A stretch of DNA of 64,000 nt from Flavobacteriia bacterium (GTDB lineage Bacteria; Bacteroidota; Bacteroidia; Flavobacteriales_D; Crocinitomicaceae), in contig CANFHU010000008.1 in the NCBI GenBank assembly GCA_947446925.1, positions 52,220 through 116,219 of the forward strand, in the 5' to 3' direction. Made by a program: the position numbers and the translations under genes. The notes beneath the pieces are model-generated. The model did no database searches. It was not told the DNA's origin and was given only the letters and a program-made list of their open reading frames with translations. This document shows, one piece after another, positions 11,105 through 21,247 of this stretch (the first letter of the stretch is position 1; every line of letters begins with the position of its first letter).

Positions 11105-11749
11105 TTATATTTTTTGTAAAATTGCTCTTACAGGAACACCTTCAATTCCAAGTATACTTATTGGAAGACATGTTAGTTTATACATTCCTCCACCTACATT
11201 TCTAAGGTCTAAACCTTCTAAAATAATTATATTGTTATTTAATATAATCTGGTGTGTAACAGGAGGATCATAGAATTTTTGAATAGAACAATAGTCAATT
11301 CCAATTAAATCTATTTTTTGTTCCACTAACCATTCAGCAGCATCTGCGGAGATTGCACAGAATTCTACATCGAAGGTTTCATTATCCCATAAATTATTAT
11401 AAGAGTTATAAGTTTTTAATAATAATCTTGTAGTGTTGTTTGGTATGATTAGATTTTCTAAATCAGATCGTTGAACTGTTAATAGGTTTTTAGGTAATTC
11501 TACTATAAAACAATCTCCAATTAATCTATCTAAATTAATTTCATTAGTTGTTTTTCCGTTTTCTATAAAATGTAAAGGTGCATCTATATGGGTTCCGCTA
11601 TGCACATCAATATCGAGTCTTGAAACATTTGCATCACTGTTATTGCCAATAGTAGCGAGAAAAGAAATATTTATACCATAACCATTTGGCCAAACAGGTA
11701 ATTTTTTTGAAAGCGGTATGCTGATATCAATTATTTCGTAATTATTCAT
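11105..11749 (-). CDS. cyclase family protein (kynurenine formamidase-like)
   Basis: DVHSGTHIDAPLHF signature; IDYCSIQ. Confidence 0.88.
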   Translation of the reverse strand: MNNYEIIDISIPLSKKLPVWPNGYGINISFLATIGNNSDANVSRLDIDVHSGTHIDAPLHFIENGKTTNEINLDRLIGDCFIVELPKNLLTVQRSDLENLIIPNNTTRLLLKTYNSYNNLWDNETFDVEFCAISADAAEWLVEQKIDLIGIDYCSIQKFYDPPVTHQIILNNNIIILEGLDLRNVGGGMYKLTCLPISILGIEGVPVRAILQKI

Positions 11750-12677
11750 AATTAATTTTATTAGCTTCTATTTTCAAAGATTTTTGTTTTCGTAGAAAAT
11801 TGTTAGGATAATAAAATCTTGTTCGAATTGTATTATCCATGTTTCCAGAATGGTGATAGCCTTTCCAAGTTCCAAAAAATTGTAATACTCTAAAAACAGG
11901 TATGTCAATAATATTTTTGAAAATAGTAAATTCTTTAATCGCGTAATAATAATCACTTAGAATATTCGTGAAACTTAAGTATACAAAATCAATTAAAGAA
12001 AATTTAGCATATGGACTAATTCGTTTAAATGCAATTGCTTCTCTATAATAACGGTTATATACTTTTTTGGGAGTTTCTTCATGCACATGCACGATTATTG
12101 CTTCTGCTTCATAGATTAAGTGGAAACCTTTTTGTAGAATTTTCTCTGCCCAAGCTAAGTCTTCAAGACCAGTTAATGTTTCGTCATAATGTTGTTCCAA
12201 CCAAAGCGATTTTCTAATTGCTGCATTTGCGTTATTGCAAAATGGGTGTAATTGGTTATAGTTTGAAGTAGGAGGGAACCATTTAATCAATAATCTTTTT
12301 TCTGAGTATTTACTTGCATCGTCTCCAATTTGTCTACCATAAACTAATGCTACATTATCTTTTTTAAAAGGTTCTAGCATTTTTTCTATCCAGTTATTAT
12401 ATACAGGGTAAACATGTGCACTTGCAAACAATAAAATATCTCCACTAGCTTTTTTACAACCAATATTTAAGGCATAACCAAAGGAAAATTCTTCCGGTTT
12501 TATATTTACAACTATAGCGCCTTCATTTTTTGCAATTTCTGCTGTATTATCAGTAGAACCAGAATTAACAAGAATAATTTCAATTTCAGCACTACATATT
12601 TGATTTTTAATACCTTTTATTAGTTTACCGATATGTTTTTCTTCGTTAAAAGCTCTAATGATTATACTACATTTCAT
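11742..12677 (-). CDS. glycosyltransferase family 2
   Basis: CSIIIRAFNEEKHIGKLIKGI, VNSGSTDNTAEIA. Confidence 0.9.
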   Translation of the reverse strand: MKCSIIIRAFNEEKHIGKLIKGIKNQICSAEIEIILVNSGSTDNTAEIAKNEGAIVVNIKPEEFSFGYALNIGCKKASGDILLFASAHVYPVYNNWIEKMLEPFKKDNVALVYGRQIGDDASKYSEKRLLIKWFPPTSNYNQLHPFCNNANAAIRKSLWLEQHYDETLTGLEDLAWAEKILQKGFHLIYEAEAIIVHVHEETPKKVYNRYYREAIAFKRISPYAKFSLIDFVYLSFTNILSDYYYAIKEFTIFKNIIDIPVFRVLQFFGTWKGYHHSGNMDNTIRTRFYYPNNFLRKQKSLKIEANKINYE

Positions 12678-12748
12678 CTTCTACATATTAATATTTACTT
12701 TTATGGTATTGATAGTCAAATTGATAAAAGTATATAATAGTTTTGTTT

Positions 12749-13735
12749 CTAGTTGGAGGAATTAAAATACCCCCAATACCAATCTACAGCCTCTTTTAAA
12801 CCTTCTTGTAAATTGTGTGTTGGTTTATAACCAAGTATTTTTTTTGCCTTTTCGATAGATGCATGGGAGTGGGGGATATCCCCTAAACGTTCAGGTCCAT
12901 GAATAATTTCTACTTGACTAATTTCTTGTTTATATTCGGTTAAATATTTTTTAAGCAAGGATGTCATTTCAAGCAAATTTGCTCTTTCACCTACAGCGGT
13001 ATTGAATACCTCACCGATTGCATCTTTATTTTCAGTTGATGCAGCTAAATGGTTCATTTGGATTACATTATCAATGTAGGTGAAATCCCTGGAGTTTGTA
13101 CCATCTCCGTTGATAGTAGGTGATTCCAATTCCATAAATAATTGTGTGAATTTTGGAATTACTGCAGCGTATGCTCCATTGGGATCTTGTCTTCTTCCGT
13201 ATACATTGAAATAGCGCAAACCTATGGTTTCTAATCCGTATGTTTTATAAAAAACATCCGCATATAATTCATTTACATATTTTGTAATTGCATAAGGCGA
13301 TAGTGGTTTACCAATTACATCTTCCACTTTCGGTAATGCTTTAGAATCCCCATAAGTAGAAGAACTTGCAGCATAAACAAAACGCTTTACTTTCGCATCT
13401 CTTGCAGCTACAAGCATATTTAAAAATCCATTGATATTTACATCATTTGTTGTAATTGGATCATTAATTGATCTAGGTACAGATCCTAAAGCAGCTTGGT
13501 GTAAAATAATATCTACTCCTGATACAGCATCATTACACGTTTCTAAATTTCTTATATCCCCTTCTAAAAAAGTAAAATTTTTATTTGCTAAAAAAGGAAC
13601 AATATTTTCTTTTTTTCCTGTGGATAGATTATCTAAACAACGTACTATGTTATTATTATTTAATAACGATTCACAAAGATTAGATCCTATAAATCCTGCG
13701 CCACCTGTGACTAATACTGTTTTATTAGTAATCAT
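12749..13735 (-). CDS. NAD-dependent epimerase/dehydratase (UDP-sugar 4-epimerase-like)
   Basis: TGGAGFIGSNLCESLL, SPYAITKYVNE, LRYFNVYGRRQDPNGAYAAVIPKF. Confidence 0.9.
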   Translation of the reverse strand: MITNKTVLVTGGAGFIGSNLCESLLNNNNIVRCLDNLSTGKKENIVPFLANKNFTFLEGDIRNLETCNDAVSGVDIILHQAALGSVPRSINDPITTNDVNINGFLNMLVAARDAKVKRFVYAASSSTYGDSKALPKVEDVIGKPLSPYAITKYVNELYADVFYKTYGLETIGLRYFNVYGRRQDPNGAYAAVIPKFTQLFMELESPTINGDGTNSRDFTYIDNVIQMNHLAASTENKDAIGEVFNTAVGERANLLEMTSLLKKYLTEYKQEISQVEIIHGPERLGDIPHSHASIEKAKKILGYKPTHNLQEGLKEAVDWYWGYFNSSN

Positions 13736-13745
13736 GTTGTACTAT

Positions 13746-14696
13746 TTATATTTTGACTTCTTTGAATGAATTTACATTTTCAAGAAACCATGTATATGTT
13801 CGACGAATTCCGTCTTCTAGTTTAATTTTAGCGATCCATCCAGCATTTGACATTTTGGAAACATCCATTAATTTTCTAGGTGTTCCATCTGGTTTTGATG
13901 CATCCCAAATGATTTCTCCTGTGTGTCCAACGGTTTCTTGGATAATTTCTGCTAACTCTTTAATAGACAAATCTACGCCAGTGCCAACATTAAATAAATT
14001 TTCCTCTAATTTGTTTTCAATGGAATATACAACAGCGTCCGCTAAGTCTTCTACATGTAAAAATTCTCTTTTTGGAGTCCCTGATCCCCATAAAGTTACA
14101 GGAGTATGACCATTCAATTTAGCTTCGTGAAATTTACGAATCATGGCGGGCAGAACATGCGAAGTATGCAGATCAAAATTATCGTTACTGCCATATAAAT
14201 TGGTTGGCATTAAACTAAAATAATCTTTATTGAATTGTTTACGTATTGCTTCACATGCTTTTACACCTGTGATTTTGGCAATAGCATACCACTCATTTGT
14301 AGGTTCTAAAGCGTCTGTTAGTAAATATTCTTCCTTTAATGGTTGTGGTGCTAATTTCGGGTAAATACATGAACTACCTAAAAAGATAAATTTTTCTACA
14401 TTTACCTGCAATGAAGCATCCAATAAATTATTTTGGATTTGCATGTTTTCCATCAAAAACTGGTACGGAAAATCATTATTTGCTAAGATACCACCAACAC
14501 GAGCTGCAGCATCTATTACAACATACGGTTTTTCATTTTGAAAGAAATCCCCAACTGCCTGTTGGTTACGTAAATCTAACTCTTTTGATGATTTACCAAT
14601 TAAATTGGTATATCCTTTTGCGGTTAAATTTCTCCAAATCGCGGATCCAACCATTCCGTTATGACCTGCAATGTATATTTTACTACTTTTTTGCAT
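13746..14696 (-). CDS. fcl: GDP-L-fucose synthase
   Basis: IYIAGHNGMVGSAIWR, FLGSSCIYPKLAPQP, adjacent to gmd. Confidence 0.93.
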   Translation of the reverse strand: MQKSSKIYIAGHNGMVGSAIWRNLTAKGYTNLIGKSSKELDLRNQQAVGDFFQNEKPYVVIDAAARVGGILANNDFPYQFLMENMQIQNNLLDASLQVNVEKFIFLGSSCIYPKLAPQPLKEEYLLTDALEPTNEWYAIAKITGVKACEAIRKQFNKDYFSLMPTNLYGSNDNFDLHTSHVLPAMIRKFHEAKLNGHTPVTLWGSGTPKREFLHVEDLADAVVYSIENKLEENLFNVGTGVDLSIKELAEIIQETVGHTGEIIWDASKPDGTPRKLMDVSKMSNAGWIAKIKLEDGIRRTYTWFLENVNSFKEVKI

Positions 14697-14701
14697 AATT
14701 G

Positions 14702-15814
14702 CTATTCAAAATAGTTAAAAGTATTAAAATTACCCTCTTTAAGGTATTGGTCTTTTTGCATTAGTTTGACATCGCTTTGCATCATGTCTTTTACTAGATC
14801 TTTTAAATCGTATTCTGGAACCCACCCTAATTTTTCTCTCGCTTTTGTAGCATCTCCAATTAGTAAGTCTACTTCTGTAGGTCTAAAATATTTTGGATCT
14901 ACCGCTAAAACTTCTTTTCCAATTTCAACTTGGAATTCAGGGTTTGAGCAAGATGCAACATAGGCTTTTTCATCTACTCCGGTACCTTTAAATTCTAATT
15001 CGATACCAACTTCGTTAAAAGACATCCGAACGAATTCACGAACAGGGGTAGTTTTATTGGTTGCAATTACCCAATCTTCCGCTTGATCTGCTTGCAAAAT
15101 CATCCACATCATGCGCACATAATCTTTTGCATGTCCCCAATCACGTTGTGCATCTAGGTTTCCTAAGTAGAATTTATCTTGTAGTCCTAAAGCAATACGC
15201 GATGCAGCACGTGTAATCTTACGTGTCACAAAAGTTTCCCCTCTGATTGGAGATTCGTGGTTAAATAAAATTCCATTACAAGCATACATACCATACGCTT
15301 CACGGTAGTTAACTGTAATCCAGAAAGCATACATTTTTGCTACAGCATATGGGCTTCTTGGGTAGAAAGGTGTTTTTTCAGTTTGTGGAACTTCTTGCAC
15401 TTTTCCATATAATTCGGAAGTAGACGCTTGATAAATTCTAGTCTTTTTTTCCAATCCTAATAATCGAACAGCATCTAAAATTCTTAACGTACCTAGACCA
15501 TCAGCGTTACCAGTATATTCAGGAGTTTCGAAAGAAACAGCTACGTGACTCATTGCTGCTAGATTGTAAATTTCATCGGGTTGAATTTCTTGAATTAAAC
15601 GGATTAGATTGGTACTATCCGTCATATCCCCATAATGTAAAATGAAATTTTTATTTTCTGTATGCGGATCTTGGTATAAATGATCAATTCTATCTGTATT
15701 GAATAATGAAGATCTTCTTTTTAACCCATGTACAATGTATCCTTTTTTTAACAAGAACTCACTTAAATAGGCACCATCTTGTCCAGTAACACCAGTAATA
15801 AAGGCTGTTTTCAT
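14702..15814 (-). CDS. gmd: GDP-mannose 4,6-dehydratase
   Basis: [56 protein letters not shown]. Confidence 0.97.
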   Translation of the reverse strand: MKTAFITGVTGQDGAYLSEFLLKKGYIVHGLKRRSSLFNTDRIDHLYQDPHTENKNFILHYGDMTDSTNLIRLIQEIQPDEIYNLAAMSHVAVSFETPEYTGNADGLGTLRILDAVRLLGLEKKTRIYQASTSELYGKVQEVPQTEKTPFYPRSPYAVAKMYAFWITVNYREAYGMYACNGILFNHESPIRGETFVTRKITRAASRIALGLQDKFYLGNLDAQRDWGHAKDYVRMMWMILQADQAEDWVIATNKTTPVREFVRMSFNEVGIELEFKGTGVDEKAYVASCSNPEFQVEIGKEVLAVDPKYFRPTEVDLLIGDATKAREKLGWVPEYDLKDLVKDMMQSDVKLMQKDQYLKEGNFNTFNYFE

Positions 15815-15950
15815 TTAATATGTTTTAATGTTTGATTATTAGTTTGTTATGTTTAAATTTTGTAGTTTAAATTCAAAATTAACAATTTGCTAAATTAATA
15901 AAAAATCTTCAGATTTTAGAAGGTTTATCTTTAAACTCCTAGATTTTACT

Positions 15951-16793
15951 TTATAGAAATCCTAATACGATTAAATGGAACCAGCGATCTTGCGTCAAAA
16001 GAAAGAGGAAGAATAGTCCTTCAATCACAAAAAATGAAAATTTAAACAGGAATATATATGCCGCAGTTAATTCTTTTTTTCTTCGAACAAAGTAAGGGAT
16101 TGCAAAGAAAAGTGCCGTAAATGGATAGGTATTTACTGATGAAAAATCAATGTTATATGTACTTACTTCTAATTTACTCTTATGAAATATTTTTGTCGGA
16201 TTATGAAATATAAAAGAGCTAGAAATATAAATAGTGTCTGAGTATTGTAATTTATTTTCCAAATTTCTTTCCGTGAATATTTTTAAATTTTGATTGGTTT
16301 GAATTAGGAAAACTTCCTCTTGAAATAAACCATTGTATGGGGTTGAAAAATGCGTAACTAATTGTTTTTCAATATGATTTGGAAGCAATGGTTCCACTAT
16401 TAATAAAATACTTACAAATAGTGAAACATAGCTAATTGTACTAAATAGTTTCCATTGAATTCCGGACGTAATTTTTTGATAGGATTCTTTTAGTTTTTTT
16501 TCTTCTAGTATACGTTTTTCGCGCAATCGCTCTTTGGCTTTGCGTATTCTTTCCATCCGTTTTAATTCTTCCGATGGATTTGCTTCTGTTGGTATAAATT
16601 TGGGAGTTGGTTTATCCTCCATTAAGAAATCATATGCTTCTTTGATTAATTGAAAAATTTCTGTCGCATTTTCTGATTTATTTTTATCCGGATGAAACTC
16701 TTTTGCTAATTTTCTAAATTGTTTTCGAATTTCATCTTTGCTAGCATTCAAAGGAAGATTGAGCAATTCTAAATATTTTCTTCTAGTGCTCAT
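15951..16793 (-). CDS. J-domain (DnaJ-like) membrane protein
   Basis: RRKYLELLNLPLNASKDEIRKQFRKLAKEFHPDKNKSENA with C-terminal TM segments. Confidence 0.85.
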   Translation of the reverse strand: MSTRRKYLELLNLPLNASKDEIRKQFRKLAKEFHPDKNKSENATEIFQLIKEAYDFLMEDKPTPKFIPTEANPSEELKRMERIRKAKERLREKRILEEKKLKESYQKITSGIQWKLFSTISYVSLFVSILLIVEPLLPNHIEKQLVTHFSTPYNGLFQEEVFLIQTNQNLKIFTERNLENKLQYSDTIYISSSFIFHNPTKIFHKSKLEVSTYNIDFSSVNTYPFTALFFAIPYFVRRKKELTAAYIFLFKFSFFVIEGLFFLFLLTQDRWFHLIVLGFL

Positions 16794-17802
16794 TTTTCCA
16801 TTTTTGGTACGTTGAAATACGATTTATTTTTCCTGAGTTGGTTTCTTCAAACGGAAAATAAAAATATATATTTTTTGGAATCTCATGTTTTTCCAAATTG
16901 TTATTTAGCAACTCAAAAATTTCATTGTTTCGTTCAAATGAATATATATTTTCAATGAAAAGAACTATTCTTTCTCCTAGTTTTTCATCGTATGCTTTTG
17001 AAATAAAAAATCGATCCTTCAATTGATTTTCTATTTTCTTTTCTAGTATTTCAGGATGGAATTTTTTTCCGCCTGAAATGATGACAAAATCTTTTCTACC
17101 TAACCATTTAAATTCAATGGAGCTTATTAATTCAACTTGATCGTTTGTCTCCATAGCTTCAATCCCGAGAAGTGGTGCATGAATAATGAGTGAGTCGTTA
17201 GAAGTGGTAAACGAGATATTTTTTAATGCTCTAAAATTAGGAATGGAATCTTTTAAATTTTTTATTGCTACATGTGACATCGTTTCGGTCATACCATAAC
17301 TTTCATAAAAATTCATCGGATAGTTTTGAATTTTATCCGTGAGCGATTTAGAGACGGGCGCACCACCAAGTAAGATGTTATCAATTAAATATAATTTTTC
17401 CGGAGATTCTATTAGGATGGAAATTAACTGATAGGGAACTAAAGAAACAAACGCGACATGTTCTTGTAAATTAAGTAATGGATTTTTAACTACATCACTA
17501 ACAATTAATTGCATCTTAAATTCTAAAGCACGAATAATAAGCATTTTACCTCCAATCGTATCTGCTGAAAGCGATAATAAAATGTTTTGTCCTTCTTTAA
17601 ACTTAAAATATTCACCTGTCATTTGAGCAGACGCTTTTAGGTGTTTCTTAAGTAGTTTAATGGTTTTAGGTTTACCTGTAGAACCAGAAGTTTGAGATGT
17701 AATATAGTTTTTGTTAGAATTCCATTCATCGATAAACCCAAGAACTTTTGTTTTAAGTTCTTGGTTATCTGTTATAAATTTTATATTGATTTCAGGTTGC
17801 AT
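16783..17802 (-). CDS. menE: AMP-binding enzyme, o-succinylbenzoate-CoA ligase-like
   Basis: TSQTSGSTGKPKTIKL, ESYGMTETMSHVA. Confidence 0.75.
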   Translation of the reverse strand: MQPEINIKFITDNQELKTKVLGFIDEWNSNKNYITSQTSGSTGKPKTIKLLKKHLKASAQMTGEYFKFKEGQNILLSLSADTIGGKMLIIRALEFKMQLIVSDVVKNPLLNLQEHVAFVSLVPYQLISILIESPEKLYLIDNILLGGAPVSKSLTDKIQNYPMNFYESYGMTETMSHVAIKNLKDSIPNFRALKNISFTTSNDSLIIHAPLLGIEAMETNDQVELISSIEFKWLGRKDFVIISGGKKFHPEILEKKIENQLKDRFFISKAYDEKLGERIVLFIENIYSFERNNEIFELLNNNLEKHEIPKNIYFYFPFEETNSGKINRISTYQKWKNEH

Positions 17803-18413
17803 TAATCTAGTATACCTAAACCCTGTCTAATAATTTCTGGTGCTCCTGATGTACAATCTACTACCGTTGTCCCATCTAATTTTCCAAAACCACCATCGAT
17901 AATTAAATCCACTTTGTCGTTATAATGTTCTACGATTTCAGCAGGATCATTGTGGTATTCGAAAATCGAAGAATCGTCTTTCAAAGAAGTAGTTGCAATA
18001 GGATTTCCTAATTTTTCGGCAATTGCAATAATAATCGGGTTGTTTGGAATTCGAATTCCGATATCTTTTCGATTAGAATCAAATAACTTAGGAATTTCAC
18101 TTGTTGCAGGTAATATGTAGGTAAAAGGACCTGGAAGTGTTGTGTTTAATAATTTGAAAATTGGTCGATCAATTTGTTTGACGTATTTGGATAAGTCGCT
18201 CATTCCCGTACATATAATTGAAAAATTTGCTTTGTTCAATTTAATATCTTTCAGTTTTGCTAATTTTTCAAGCGCTTTTTTATGGTATAAATCGCAGCCG
18301 ATTGCGTATACACTATCCGTAGGAAAAATTACTAATCCGCCTTTTTTCAATACATCCACTACTTGATTTATTGCTCTGATATCTATGTTGTCTGGGTTAA
18401 TCTCTACTATCAT
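17802..18413 (-). CDS. L-threonylcarbamoyladenylate synthase (Sua5/YciO)
   Basis: GGLVIFPTDSVYAIGCD, PGPFTYILPA, IRIPNNP. Confidence 0.92.
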   Translation of the reverse strand: MIVEINPDNIDIRAINQVVDVLKKGGLVIFPTDSVYAIGCDLYHKKALEKLAKLKDIKLNKANFSIICTGMSDLSKYVKQIDRPIFKLLNTTLPGPFTYILPATSEIPKLFDSNRKDIGIRIPNNPIIIAIAEKLGNPIATTSLKDDSSIFEYHNDPAEIVEHYNDKVDLIIDGGFGKLDGTTVVDCTSGAPEIIRQGLGILD

Positions 18414-18422
18414 ATTCTTTTT

Positions 18423-19553
18423 TTATTTCCAAATTTTACAAGTGATTGCTCTATGGTCTGAATAGACTTCTTGCTGAATTTCAAAATTACCAGAGTGCAG
18501 ATTTTTTGTGTGAAAAATGTAATCAATTCTACCTGCTGGAACTTTTCCAGCGTATGTAACACCTAAACCACTCGAAGCGTTACGAAAAGCATCTGTATAC
18601 AAACCATTAAAAATATTGTAGGTATAGGACATTGGTGTATCATTAAAGTCTCCACAAATAATAATTGGAAATGGTGATTGTTGCATGTGTTCTACTACCA
18701 AACGCGCTTGTTCTGCTCGTTTTGGATATGCAATCCGTAATTTCTCCAATAATAATTGAGCAGTTGATTTTTTTTCTTTGATTTTATGTACTGAATCGCT
18801 AAATACTTGGTATTCATCTTTCTTGAATTTAATCGATTGTAGATGAACGTTATAAATTCTAAAAGTGTCTTTTCCTTTCACAATATCTGCAAAGATACAA
18901 TAGTTATTATCTATGTTTAATGGATCTTCAAAAACAATATCTCCACGAGAAATCATCGGGTATTTAGAAAGCATTGCGATTCCAAAATTTTGCCGTCCTT
19001 CTAATTTGTGGCTATATTTTTCATGGCAGTATGGTGTCTGCAGTAATCCTTTAAGGGTATCTCTTGTGGGAAATTTGGTTGGTCTATCTTGATGGTAAAA
19101 TTCTTGAAAACAGATAATATCCGAATTTTGTTCTTGTAAATATTTAAAAATCAAATTACGGTTAACATATTTTCCTGCATCGCTCCATTCGTATAAATCA
19201 AATAACCGAACGTTATAACTGGTTATTTGTATTGCTGGAATTGTGTCATTTTGTACATATTCCTCAGTACCGAACGGCATGGATACAGTTCTAAAATGCA
19301 GTTTACCTCCAAAAAAAAGTACGAGTGCAATGAGGATTGCCATTCTAGATTTCATGAAAATCCAGTAAACAAGAAATAATAAGGTAAATAATAGTATAAC
19401 TGGATATGCTAAACCAAAAAAAGGAATGATCCATAAATCGGATGGGTGAACAAAAGGGCAGAGGTAGGCTAGTAACATACATCCTAAACAGATGAATGTT
19501 AGAACCTTCATGAATGAAGATAAGCGAATTATATAGGAAATTAGTTTACCCAT
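18423..19553 (-). CDS. endonuclease/exonuclease/phosphatase family membrane protein
   Basis: SYNVRLFD, ICFQEFY, ICGDFNDTP, IDYIFHT, SDHRAI. Confidence 0.9.
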   Translation of the reverse strand: MGKLISYIIRLSSFMKVLTFICLGCMLLAYLCPFVHPSDLWIIPFFGLAYPVILLFTLLFLVYWIFMKSRMAILIALVLFFGGKLHFRTVSMPFGTEEYVQNDTIPAIQITSYNVRLFDLYEWSDAGKYVNRNLIFKYLQEQNSDIICFQEFYHQDRPTKFPTRDTLKGLLQTPYCHEKYSHKLEGRQNFGIAMLSKYPMISRGDIVFEDPLNIDNNYCIFADIVKGKDTFRIYNVHLQSIKFKKDEYQVFSDSVHKIKEKKSTAQLLLEKLRIAYPKRAEQARLVVEHMQQSPFPIIICGDFNDTPMSYTYNIFNGLYTDAFRNASSGLGVTYAGKVPAGRIDYIFHTKNLHSGNFEIQQEVYSDHRAITCKIWK

Positions 19554-20466
19554 TTTTATTACTTTGTTTGAATAAAAATTCTTTTTCTTTGGAAGATAAA
19601 GATTCGTATCCAGACTTTGAAATTTTATCTAAAATTGCATCAATTTTTGCTTGGTTTTCTTTTTTACGTGCTATAAATTCTTCATCCGTTAATGGTCTAC
19701 CACCACGTTCTACTTTAAAATTGTTTTTCTTTCTGAAAAAATCGCGTGAAAAAAGCATAAAAACTTTGTCTGTAAATCTGGTAAATCGCGTAAGTATGTT
19801 GTTGGGTTTATCCATCGTTCTTACGGATATAATTCCAATGATTCCACCTCCAATATGTGCAAAATGTGCTGTTCCATCTGGCATTCCAAGGCTCAATAAG
19901 TCATAGATAAAGTAAATACCTGCTAAAACAATTATTCGTATTGGTAAAATACCAAAAAGCATGATTTTTGTATTTGGTCGATACATTGCTGCTGCAATAA
20001 ATATCGCCATAATGGAACCCGAAGCACCAACTACAATCGATTGAGCATTAGATAAAGCAGGGAATAATTCATGCGCAACAATTTCTAAAATTCCTCCAGC
20101 GATTCCACCAAGTATATAGATGTTTAACAGTTTCTTTCCGCCAAATAATTGTTCATAGAGTTGTCCAGCAAAAAACAAGAAAAGCATGTTGAATAAAAAA
20201 TGCATAAACTCAAAATGCGAGAATATACTCGTTATTAACCCCCAAGGCTTTGTAATTAATCCTAGAAAGTCAGCCTGTAAAGCAAATATATCGTGTAAAA
20301 ATATAGCAGTACTTTGTTGAAATTCTACATTTCCAAGGAGGCGAGTGAAAACATGTAAAAAACCGATTAATATAAATACGATTGCATTTACAAAAAGAAG
20401 TTTGACATGCATTCCACCGAATTGGAATCGGTATTTTAGGTCTTGAAAAATATTTTTATCTTCCAT
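19546..20466 (-). CDS. rhomboid family intramembrane serine protease
   Basis: FLFNMLFLFFAGQLYEQLFG, VVGASGSIMAIF, AHFAHIGGGIIG. Confidence 0.92.
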   Translation of the reverse strand: MEDKNIFQDLKYRFQFGGMHVKLLFVNAIVFILIGFLHVFTRLLGNVEFQQSTAIFLHDIFALQADFLGLITKPWGLITSIFSHFEFMHFLFNMLFLFFAGQLYEQLFGGKKLLNIYILGGIAGGILEIVAHELFPALSNAQSIVVGASGSIMAIFIAAAMYRPNTKIMLFGILPIRIIVLAGIYFIYDLLSLGMPDGTAHFAHIGGGIIGIISVRTMDKPNNILTRFTRFTDKVFMLFSRDFFRKKNNFKVERGGRPLTDEEFIARKKENQAKIDAILDKISKSGYESLSSKEKEFLFKQSNKNG

Positions 20467-21246
20467 TTAATAGAAATTTTTTCTGTTTTTATTCCAAACA
20501 AAAACGAGTATAAATCCAGTAATTGCACCACCAACATGTGCAAGATGTGCTACATTGTCACCTGGTGCATGGTAACTACTATATACTTCATACAAGAAAT
20601 AAACAGAGATTAAATATTTTGCTTTGACCGGAATTGGAGGAAATAAAAGCATTAATTCTGTATTTGGGAATAAAAATGCATAAGCAGCCATAATTCCAAA
20701 AATTGCACCTGATGCACCTACCATTGGAGTATAAGAGTTCATAATATAATCCCCTAATTGCTCAACATTTAAAGCTGTATCGTTCGGTAGTTGACTCAAA
20801 TAATTTGTCAATCGTAGATGTAAGTCTGCACTTGAATTACTATCTTTTAAAATGTTATTAATTGTTTCGATATCAATAGAACTTGCTAGGGCATTTTTCA
20901 GTTGATTTATTTCGTAGACACCAATAATATTGTACAATGCAAAAGCGCCTATTGCTGAAGCGATGTAAAAGATAAAAAAACGTTTTGGTCCCCAAATTCG
21001 TTCTAAATGTGATCCGAACATGACTAAGAGTAACATGTTAAATACGATATGCAAAAAATCCGTATTGGAATGCATAAAAAAGTAGGTGATAATTTGGTAT
21101 GGTTTGAAAAGTGGAGAATTAACATAGTGTGCACCTAATAGTGAAATAAGATCAATCCCTTGATTATGAAGTACAAAAGTTGCTAGAAAGAAAAGTCCAT
21201 TCAGGATTAGGATATTTTTGGTTACGGGTGGGATATTTGAAAACAT
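20467..21246 (-). CDS. rhomboid family intramembrane serine protease
   Basis: FLHIVFNMLLLVMFG, MVGASGAIFGIMAAYA, NVAHLAHVGGAITG. Confidence 0.92.
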   Translation of the reverse strand: MFSNIPPVTKNILILNGLFFLATFVLHNQGIDLISLLGAHYVNSPLFKPYQIITYFFMHSNTDFLHIVFNMLLLVMFGSHLERIWGPKRFFIFYIASAIGAFALYNIIGVYEINQLKNALASSIDIETINNILKDSNSSADLHLRLTNYLSQLPNDTALNVEQLGDYIMNSYTPMVGASGAIFGIMAAYAFLFPNTELMLLFPPIPVKAKYLISVYFLYEVYSSYHAPGDNVAHLAHVGGAITGFILVFVWNKNRKNFY

Positions 21247-21247
21247 A

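Noticed and set aside
13753-14109. Antisense ORFs opposite fcl, mutL, pyrG, glnN and others (e.g. 13753-14109, 23745-24191, 44123-44629)
   Set aside because: They lie opposite well-supported genes, with no recognisable domain or initiation context.
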